Of a DNA stretch of 38,735 nucleotides, positions 33,150 to 38,735 are shown piece by piece. How positions within the stretch are numbered: the first letter of the stretch is position 1; each line of letters begins with the position of its first letter. The stretch is from Bacteroidota bacterium. Its GTDB lineage: Bacteria; Bacteroidota; Bacteroidia; JABEUT01. The notes under the pieces are model-generated. The model made no database searches and was not told the DNA's origin. It worked only from the letters and a program-made list of their open reading frames with translations. The stretch spans positions 1-38,735 of the forward strand of contig JABDGY010000018.1 of NCBI GenBank assembly GCA_013285805.1. The letters are read 5' to 3'. Both the position numbers and the translations under genes were made by a program.

Positions 33150-33371
33150 TTATTTACCGGCATGGCAATCTTTCGATTGGCATTTTTCATGCGCGCATTT
33201 GTCCTTATCGCAGACGCCTTTTGTGCAGCAGCTTTTGTCGCATTTACATTTGGCAGTGCAGGCACTGCAGCATGTGCCGCTTTGTGCACCATTGTCTTTT
33301 GAACCGGTTTGTGCAAGGGCAGCCAATGCTATGAGCATGGCTGAACCTGCTATTACAAGTTTACGTTTCAT
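33150..33371 (-). CDS. Exported Cys-rich metallothionein-like protein
   Basis: A 73-residue protein. The start is ATG at 33371 (MKRKLVIAGSAMLIALAALA), a clear signal peptide with cleavage near ALA; a longer frame begins ten codons earlier. The mature part of about 53 residues has 11 cysteines in CC, CxxC, CxC and CxxxxC spacings (GTCCSACTAKCKCDKSCCTK and so on) mixed with lysines and one or two histidines. That density fits metal binding, for example copper or zinc. It is not a member of a family I can name. A TATTTTTG promoter element lies 17 bases upstream, so it is a small gene of its own, next to a second Cys-rich gene on the same strand. Function is inference. Confidence 0.72.
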   Translation of the reverse strand: MKRKLVIAGSAMLIALAALAQTGSKDNGAQSGTCCSACTAKCKCDKSCCTKGVCDKDKCAHEKCQSKDCHAGK

Positions 33372-33387
33372 AATATTAAATTTTAAA

Positions 33388-33395
33388 CAAAAATA
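33388..33395 (-). promoter_or_regulatory. -7 element of the metallothionein-like gene
   Basis: The minus strand reads TATTTTTG (TAnnTTTG), 16 bases before the ATG at 33371. Confidence 0.55.
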
Positions 33396-33424
33396 TTTCA
33401 ATTAGAATCAACCGCGGATTTTTG

Positions 33425-33472
33425 TCCGCCAACTGGCGGATGAACTCCGTTTAGGATAAAACTTATCCTAAA
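33425..33472. repeat. Two adjacent short palindromes
   Basis: TCCGCCA-AC-TGGCGGA (33425-33440) and TTTAGGATAA-AAC-TTATCCTAAA (33450-33472) lie between the two Cys-rich genes. The second contains the stop of the upstream gene (33463). The hairpins lack a T run in either direction, so they may be operators, mRNA-stabilising ends or weak terminators. Confidence 0.5.
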
Positions 33473-33810
33473 AGACAAGCAGTATTCTCAGGCGGTTGCC
33501 AGCACTCACATACAAATTGCGATGCAAGGGGTTGGTTGTATATATGCTCGACTTCTTTAACCTGGCTTAATGCGGCTGGGCTTGTAATAATTTTTGAAAC
33601 TACAAATCCGCCACCTCCGCCACAAAAAGGGCAATAAAAAGGTGCAGGGCAATTGCTTTTTGGCTTTGCAGGAGGGGTTTTACATTCTTTATGGCAGCAA
33701 TTCATTTTACAGGTTGCTTCTGTATGACAGCTGCCCTTCATTTGATACATTGCGGGCTGAAACATAAAGAAAGAAAAACAAGTAAGTAATATCAGTGCAA
33801 CACTTTTCAT
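33463..33810 (-). CDS. Exported Cys-rich protein, second
   Basis: A 115-residue protein, start ATG at 33810 (MKSVALILLTCFSFFMFQPA), a signal peptide; a longer frame of seven further codons exists. The mature region carries two Cys clusters: GSCHTEATCKMNCCHKECK and NCPAPFYCPFCGGGGG, then a less cysteine-rich end with CECWQPP and a final CLLG. The Cys/His mix is different from its neighbour but also suits metal or heme-related binding. Nothing recognisable by family. It stands upstream of the metallothionein-like gene on the same strand, separated by 91 bases with its own promoter and two palindromes. Confidence 0.65.
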   Translation of the reverse strand: MKSVALILLTCFSFFMFQPAMYQMKGSCHTEATCKMNCCHKECKTPPAKPKSNCPAPFYCPFCGGGGGFVVSKIITSPAALSQVKEVEHIYNQPLASQFVCECWQPPENTACLLG

Positions 33811-33986
33811 GTAACGAAGGTAAGCTACCATTTACCTATTCAGGGAAAGATTAACAGATTTTAACAATATCAAATATATAGCTGTATATAACAATGAAAA
33901 GATGGTTTTATGGTGGTATTTTCCATAATTCCACTAAGGACGAAAAATTATTTATATTAGCAGAAACCTTTTAAACCCTTAATACA

Positions 33987-34496
33987 ATGAAAAAGATCAA
34001 ATTACTAATGGTGGTAGCTATTTCGGCCGTATGCTTAAACTCATGCTCGAAAGGAGACACCGGCCCTGCAGGCCCTACAGGAGCAACAGGTAATGCTAAT
34101 GTGGCCATTGGAAACTTTATCGTGCCCGCTTCCGACTGGGTAGTTGACGGTTCTGATGCCTACCAGATTGACTGTACTGTAAATATCACTTCAGGGCCCG
34201 ACCTGACTAGCGGCGCTTGTATGGCTTATGTTAGCGCAGATGATGTGAATTGGACTGCTTTACCTTATTCTTATGAATCAGGAGGGGTGCAATACAGTTG
34301 GAATTATACTTTCAACAGTACTTCATTAATAATGTATATTCAGAACACTACGCCTTTCAGTACAACAGTGCCTGGCGCCTATGCAACTACCTACCTGAAA
34401 TTAGTAGTTATTCCTCCAGCAGTTATGAAACAACATCCTAATGTTGATTGGAAAAATTATAATACCGTTCAGGCTATAATGAAATCTAATAAATAA
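33987..34496 (+). CDS. Lipoprotein with a short collagen-like stretch
   Basis: A 169-residue exported lipoprotein: signal sequence MKKIKLLMVVAISAVCLNSC with lipobox NSC (Cys20), so it is an envelope or surface lipoprotein. Right after the anchor is GDTGPAGPTGATGNAN, a short collagen-like segment of four Gly-x-y triplets, the same kind as in the two large surface proteins of this window. The rest is a beta-rich domain with YSYESGGVQYSWNYTF and ending VDWKNYNTVQAIMKSN. Function unknown; the short segment could link it to a collagen-like fibre. Ends in a strong terminator. Confidence 0.82.
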   Translation: MKKIKLLMVVAISAVCLNSCSKGDTGPAGPTGATGNANVAIGNFIVPASDWVVDGSDAYQIDCTVNITSGPDLTSGACMAYVSADDVNWTALPYSYESGGVQYSWNYTFNSTSLIMYIQNTTPFSTTVPGAYATTYLKLVVIPPAVMKQHPNVDWKNYNTVQAIMKSNK

Positions 34497-34518
34497 GGGA
34501 GTTTCATTAATTTAATTG

Positions 34519-34549
34519 AAAAGCCCGGGGTTTACTTCCGGGCTTTTTT
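34519..34549 (+). terminator. Terminator after the collagen-like lipoprotein
   Basis: AAAAGCCCGG (34519-34528) pairs with CCGGGCTTTT (34538-34547) over 10 bp, followed by further T. It sits between convergent genes, just before the end of polA. Confidence 0.9.
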
Positions 34550-34569
34550 GATTAGGTAAATTTCCTCTT

Positions 34570-37335
34570 TTAATGCGCCTCAAGCCAATTCTTCCCTGTA
34601 CCAATATTTACATCTACCGGAACATTAAGGGATAGGGCAGTCTTCATTTTGCTTTCTACCATGGGCTTTAATACTTCCAGTTCTTCAGGATAAACATCAA
34701 AAACCAATTCGTCATGCACCTGCAAAATCATTTTTGATCGCAGTTTCAGCTTATTTATTTCGTTGTGAATGTTAATCATGGCAATCTTTATCATATCAGC
34801 CGCTGAGCCTTGTATGGGTGCATTAATGGCGTTGCGTTCAGCAAAACCTCTCACAGCATAATTCTTGGAATTTATATCGGGCAGGTAACGTTTTCTTCCC
34901 ATTAATGTTTCTACATAGCCCTTTTGCCTTGCTGAAGCAATGCTTTTATCCATATATTCTTTAACAGCAGAGTATTGGGTGAAATACTGGTTAATCATTT
35001 CACCTGCCTCCTTGCGCGGGATGCCTAATCGTTGTGAAAGCCCGAAAGCCGATATGCCATAAATAATACCAAAGTTTACGGTTTTGGCATTGCGGCGCAT
35101 TTCAGCCGTTACCCCATCTAAAGGCACATTATATATTTTAGCCGCTGTAGCCGAGTGAACATCGTAATTCTGGTGGAAAGCATCAATCATGGCCTTATCT
35201 CCGCTGAGTGAGGCAATAATGCGCAGCTCAATTTGAGAATAATCTGCTGAAAGAAGAACCATATTCAAATCACCTGCAATAAACGCTTTACGTATTTCAC
35301 GGCCTCTTTCAGTACGGATAGGAATATTCTGCAGGTTAGGGTCTTCAGAGCTAAGCCTACCAGTGACAGCTACCACCTGGTTGAAAGTTGTGTGTATTCT
35401 GCCATTTTTCGGGTCGATTAATTGGGGTAGGGCATCAACGTATGTATTCTTAAGCTTTTGCAACTCGCGGTAGTCAAGTATTTTGCCAACTATAGGGTGG
35501 TCAACTGCTAATTCTGTTAAAACTTCTTCATTGGTAGAATACTGGCCTGTCTTGGTCTTTTTTACTTTATCGGTTATCTTCAATCTCTCAAAAAGAACAT
35601 CGCCAACTTGCTTGGGAGAGTCAATATTGAAATCTATTCCGGCTATGGTTTGTATTTCTTTTTTCAATCCTTCAATATCACTCTGCAATGTGCCCGATAA
35701 TTCTTTGAGGGTGTCCTTATTTACCTTTATTCCCAATATTTCCATATCGGAAAGTACTTTTTCTAAGGGTATCTCAACTTCATTAAACAAACGCTTTGCT
35801 CCTGTTTCTTCCAACCGTTGGGCAAGCACATCATGAAGCCGGAATAGTACATCGGCACGCTCGCAGCATATATGCATTATCTGCTCATTCGATACCATAT
35901 CCATGCTTAACTGCTCCTTCAATGGCTTGCGGGTTTCAGCCCCAAATTCTGTTATTGACAGGTTAAGTACCGTGGATGCGATATCGGGAAGCGATTGGTT
36001 TCCTTCCGGGCGGATGAGGAAGTGGGCAATCAATGCATCAAAAGGTTTACCTTCTATTGAAATACCTTTTTTATTCAGATAGTTCATGCATTTCTTTATG
36101 TCATATCCCGCTTTTTGGGTAGCTTTTTCAAAAAAAGCTTTCACTATTTGCCAATGTTGCTGTTCTAATGAAGGTATGAAAAATGCCTCCCCGGCTGCAC
36201 CACTGAAAGCCATTCCTAAACATTCATTATTCTGAATAGCTATAAAAAATGCAGTGCGTGGAACATCAATCAATTTAGCGAATACACTTTCAAGCGCTTC
36301 TATACTTTCAATTGTCTCATATTTTCCTTCGATTTTTTTCGCACTGTTAGAAGGTTGCTGTTCTTCTTTCAAAAGCGATGTTTCTTCAGCGGCAGCTATT
36401 TCTGAATTAGTTGCAGGCGCACCGTTTTCCAAATCAGTTTCAGACAAAGGGTATGCTTTAAGCGCTCTTACAGCAAGGGTTTTAAATTCCAGTTCATTAA
36501 ATACTTCAAGTAGGGCCTTTCTGTCCGGCGCCTGTATCTGCATCTCATCAAGATTAAAAGGCAAAGGAACGTCGCAAATAATAGTCGCCAGCTTTTTTGA
36601 TGAAATGGCCTTGTCTTTATTCTGCTCTACTTTTTCTTTCAGCTTTCCTTTCAGCTTGTCAGCGTTCTCCAATACATTTTCAACACTACCATAGTCCTTT
36701 ATTAATTGCATGGCGGTTTTTTCCCCTACACCCGGTATGCCTGGTATATTATCTACCGCATCGCCCATCAGGCCAAGTATATCAATTACCTGCCTCGGGT
36801 TTTGTATACTGAATTTCTCGCACACTTCTTTTATGCCTAGTATTTCGGCAGGCTTACCCTTGTTTGAAGGTTTATAAATAAAAACATGGTCGGTTACCAG
36901 CTGGCCGTAATCCTTATCCGATGTCATCATATATACTTTATACCCTTGTTTTTCTGCTTCTACTGAAAGGGTACCAATTATATCATCAGCTTCATAACCA
37001 TCTTTTAAAAGAACCGGAATTTTCATGGCTTCGGCAATACGGATAATATAAGGCACGGCTTTAATAATGTCTTCAGGTGTTTCTTCCCTGTGTGCTTTAT
37101 AGTTGCTATCCATTTCATGGCGAACGGTTGGAGCATGGGTATCAAATACAATGGCTATGTGTGTAGGCTTTTCTTTTTCCAGTATTTCAAGCAATGTATT
37201 AGTAAAGCCAAGCATAGCCGATGTGTTCAGCCCTTTTGATGTTACGCGTTGATTGTTGCTGAATGCAAAATATGCCCTGAATACAAGCGCCATAGCATCG
37301 AGTAAAAAAAGCTTTTTAGGATGGTCGGGTGTCAT
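34570..37335 (-). CDS. polA: DNA polymerase I, proofreading site apparently lost
   Basis: A 921-residue polymerase of normal length, for repair and Okazaki processing. Residues 1-290 are the 5'-3' nuclease (LFLLDAMALVFRAYFAF; GYEADDIIGTL; TSDKDYGQLV; GLMGDAVDNIPGIPGVGEKT). The polymerase part has motif A DYSQIELRIIASLSGD (698-713), motif B RRNAKTVNFGIIYG (747-760) and motif C VHDELVFD (873-880). Between them, residues about 340-510 correspond to the 3'-5' exonuclease. The DxE of exo I is replaced: E. coli FDTET aligns with FFIAI (residues 363-367). The exo III Tyr and Asp align with Ile489 and Arg493. One acid (Asp412) survives. So the enzyme is probably unable to proofread. Monocistronic; no clear -7 element found. 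Confidence 0.95.
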   Translation of the reverse strand: MTPDHPKKLFLLDAMALVFRAYFAFSNNQRVTSKGLNTSAMLGFTNTLLEILEKEKPTHIAIVFDTHAPTVRHEMDSNYKAHREETPEDIIKAVPYIIRIAEAMKIPVLLKDGYEADDIIGTLSVEAEKQGYKVYMMTSDKDYGQLVTDHVFIYKPSNKGKPAEILGIKEVCEKFSIQNPRQVIDILGLMGDAVDNIPGIPGVGEKTAMQLIKDYGSVENVLENADKLKGKLKEKVEQNKDKAISSKKLATIICDVPLPFNLDEMQIQAPDRKALLEVFNELEFKTLAVRALKAYPLSETDLENGAPATNSEIAAAEETSLLKEEQQPSNSAKKIEGKYETIESIEALESVFAKLIDVPRTAFFIAIQNNECLGMAFSGAAGEAFFIPSLEQQHWQIVKAFFEKATQKAGYDIKKCMNYLNKKGISIEGKPFDALIAHFLIRPEGNQSLPDIASTVLNLSITEFGAETRKPLKEQLSMDMVSNEQIMHICCERADVLFRLHDVLAQRLEETGAKRLFNEVEIPLEKVLSDMEILGIKVNKDTLKELSGTLQSDIEGLKKEIQTIAGIDFNIDSPKQVGDVLFERLKITDKVKKTKTGQYSTNEEVLTELAVDHPIVGKILDYRELQKLKNTYVDALPQLIDPKNGRIHTTFNQVVAVTGRLSSEDPNLQNIPIRTERGREIRKAFIAGDLNMVLLSADYSQIELRIIASLSGDKAMIDAFHQNYDVHSATAAKIYNVPLDGVTAEMRRNAKTVNFGIIYGISAFGLSQRLGIPRKEAGEMINQYFTQYSAVKEYMDKSIASARQKGYVETLMGRKRYLPDINSKNYAVRGFAERNAINAPIQGSAADMIKIAMINIHNEINKLKLRSKMILQVHDELVFDVYPEELEVLKPMVESKMKTALSLNVPVDVNIGTGKNWLEAH

Positions 37336-37500
37336 ATTGGAAACTTATGGTTACAAAAGAAAGCAAAATAAACCGATTATTAGATATATAAATATTTCCG
37401 GGTGTTTTTTATAAAATTGTCCTGTATATTTCCTTTATAGCATCTAACCAATATTTATAAAGTATGCAGCACTTTAATTTACAAAGTTGATAGAAACATT

Positions 37501-37508
37501 TATATTTG
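37501..37508 (+). promoter_or_regulatory. -7 element of the 37534 gene
   Basis: TATATTTG (TAnnTTTG), 25 bases before the ATG at 37534. Confidence 0.6.
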
Positions 37509-37533
37509 CAGCATCACTAAACAGCAAGTTTTT

Positions 37534-38454
37534 ATGAAACTCAGCAGGTCTTTGGGGGGTGAATATCTGATATTGATATTTTTTTCTTTATTCGCAATAA
37601 GAGGTAAGGCACAATTTAAATTTATGAACCTTATTAAATTAAAGGGCGACACGATAGTGAATACATACTTAGTAACAGAGGACCCTAAAGTTGGGTCAAC
37701 GTATATTGATATATTGAGCAAATACTGGACTTTTTCAAAAGTCAGGGTTATAACATCGGATAGAATTAGAGAGACAGATACTTCCAGGAGTTGTGTTTTC
37801 AGGCTGGTGAAGCGAATTTATAATGTATATAGTAAGGACAAGGGTTATGTAGATTCTTTTTCGGATATTTATCTAAATCTTACATATGGTGAAAACTATA
37901 TAATGCGATTCGGATTATGTTGCTCTTTGTCATATGAATTAGGCTATCGTTGGGATACAATACATCCCACTTTTCACTCTACGCCCCAATATGATTGGAG
38001 CCCTGGTTTATTAAAAAATTACATTCAGGCTGCAGTCAATTATATAAATAATTGGAAATTAATAAAACCATCAAAGAAAATTGCACAAAAAGAACAGCTT
38101 AAGAAGCTCAGAGATGATACACTTTATATACCCGATTACCTATTATTTGCTTATAAGCGAGATTTTGGCGCTAAATCTGGTATATTGTATAGTGAGCAAA
38201 AAGAAGATATTGCTGCGGTAATGCAGGATTATAAGTATAGGTATCGGTTTATTAAGAGCGATGAATTAAACAAAATGCTTCTTGACAGCAGCAAGCATAT
38301 ATACTATATGATTGGTCATTATAATACTATTCGGGGCGCAATATCAATAATTGATTCACAATCAGGGGATATACTTTATTCTGCACATAAACGACGTTAT
38401 GGCCTTAGGCAAATGGAAGTAAATAAAATCCAAAAGATAATTGCCGGGAGTTAG
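37534..38454 (+). CDS. Exported protein of unknown function
   Basis: A 306-residue protein with a signal peptide (MKLSRSLGGEYLILIFFSLFAIRGKA, cleavage near GKA). The mature part is rich in Tyr, Lys, Asp and Ile. It has a possible Cys pair in the FGLCCSLSYELGY block, a helical region with KQLKKLRDDTLYI-like composition (about 190-205), and a C-terminal part YYMIGHYNTIRGAISIIDSQ, with SGDILYSAHKRRYG after it. The composition is AT-rich, with Ile, Asn and Lys use a little above its neighbours. No known family is recognised; conserved catalytic residues cannot be pointed out. It has its own promoter element. The gene that follows is convergent. Confidence 0.7.
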   Translation: MKLSRSLGGEYLILIFFSLFAIRGKAQFKFMNLIKLKGDTIVNTYLVTEDPKVGSTYIDILSKYWTFSKVRVITSDRIRETDTSRSCVFRLVKRIYNVYSKDKGYVDSFSDIYLNLTYGENYIMRFGLCCSLSYELGYRWDTIHPTFHSTPQYDWSPGLLKNYIQAAVNYINNWKLIKPSKKIAQKEQLKKLRDDTLYIPDYLLFAYKRDFGAKSGILYSEQKEDIAAVMQDYKYRYRFIKSDELNKMLLDSSKHIYYMIGHYNTIRGAISIIDSQSGDILYSAHKRRYGLRQMEVNKIQKIIAGS

Positions 38455-38472
38455 AAAGTAGAATTAATCGTA

Positions 38473-38735
38473 TTATGGCCATAACCACTTTATCCAGCTT
38501 AACCGGACATTATAAGCGCCGTTGGTTGAAACTCCAACTTTCAGATTAACCTCTCTTAACTTATTCCATTTGTTAAAATGTGTTTTGCTTATTTCGATAA
38601 CAGGTTCTATCCATCCTGTAGTAAATGTATAGGAGCCTAAATCTCCTTGAGCATCAATTCTGATGCCTTCAACTGGTTGATAAAATAAAGGCGCTTTTGT
38701 ATATTCTAACCCAATACCCAAAATAAATCCTTCAT
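38473..38735 (-). CDS. Beta-rich protein, C-terminal end only
   Basis: The frame runs off the right edge of the window (the reading EGFILGIGLEYTKAPLFY begins before any start codon), so the 5' part is missing; the TTG at 38721 is an internal leucine codon. The 87 visible residues alternate polar and aromatic residues (GSYTFTTGWIEPVIEI, EVNLKVGVSTNGAYNVRLSW) and end in KWLWP. That resembles an outer-membrane barrel or a beta-sandwich end. Family unknown. Convergent with the 37534 gene with 18 bases between them and no terminator visible. Confidence 0.5.
   Translation of the reverse strand, partial: EGFILGIGLEYTKAPLFYQPVEGIRIDAQGDLGSYTFTTGWIEPVIEISKTHFNKWNKLREVNLKVGVSTNGAYNVRLSWIKWLWP

Overview
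The window looks like a chromosomal segment of a member of the Bacteroidota, probably environmental and close to the Chitinophagales/Sphingobacteriales side; the genus cannot be read from the sequence. Evidence: moderately AT-rich DNA; at least fourteen matches to the Bacteroidota -7 promoter element TAnnTTTG placed just upstream of genes on both strands, with almost no Shine-Dalgarno sequences; a tmRNA with tag GETNYALAA; a ribosomal protein L21 with a Lys/Ala/Pro-rich tail; DUF4412/GLPGLI-like exported proteins; and collagen-like surface proteins of a Bacteroidota type. I see no insertion sequence, integrase, CRISPR array or tRNA gene.

Layout. 1-2817: 3' part of a giant aromatic FPLFW repeat protein with an exact 300-bp (or 273-bp) DNA period. 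3229-7464: polyhydroxyalkanoate (PHA) locus with two phasin-like genes, a terminator, then phaC (class I-type synthase) and phaB (acetoacetyl-CoA reductase); palindromes lie just in front of the first phasin gene and of phaC. 7609-7973: tmRNA (ssrA), minus strand. 8105-8578: Dps, minus strand. 8756-14575: a compact operon of TetR regulator, LolA-like periplasmic protein, two FtsX/LolE-type permeases, a LolD-type ATPase and a beta-barrel protein, with a palindromic operator between promoter and tetR. It reads as an uncharacterised envelope lipid or lipoprotein transport system. 14579-17420: gamma-carbonic anhydrase (minus), rplU-rpmA, serS. 17490-19646: three exported DUF4412-like proteins, the first two a tandem duplication that includes its promoter and a palindrome. 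19821-23681: two tandem collagen-like surface proteins, one with an internal S74 chaperone domain, sharing their N- and C-terminal modules. 23721-25359 (minus): ruvX-def-TPR lipoprotein. 25431-32556: dapD, two tandem TMTC-like membrane/TPR proteins, tsaC and cca, all nearly touching. 32673-34496: SRPBCC protein, two Cys-rich exported proteins (minus) and a small lipoprotein. 34570-37335 (minus): polA, with the proofreading site apparently lost. 37534-38735: an unrecognised exported protein and the C-terminus of a beta-rich protein running off the end.

How the parts fit. PhaB reduces acetoacetyl-CoA to 3-hydroxybutyryl-CoA, PhaC polymerises it, and the phasin-like proteins would coat the granule; no thiolase (phaA) or depolymerase is present in the window. 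The LolA-like/ABC/barrel set supplies an inner-membrane engine, a periplasmic carrier and an outer-membrane component. The ssrA gene encodes no 3' CCA, so its product needs the CCA-adding enzyme that is also encoded here. The best candidates for something undescribed are the FPLFW repeat protein, the TetR-controlled envelope transporter, the paired collagen-like surface proteins, and the duplicated lipoprotein genes that carry the same palindrome in their promoters.
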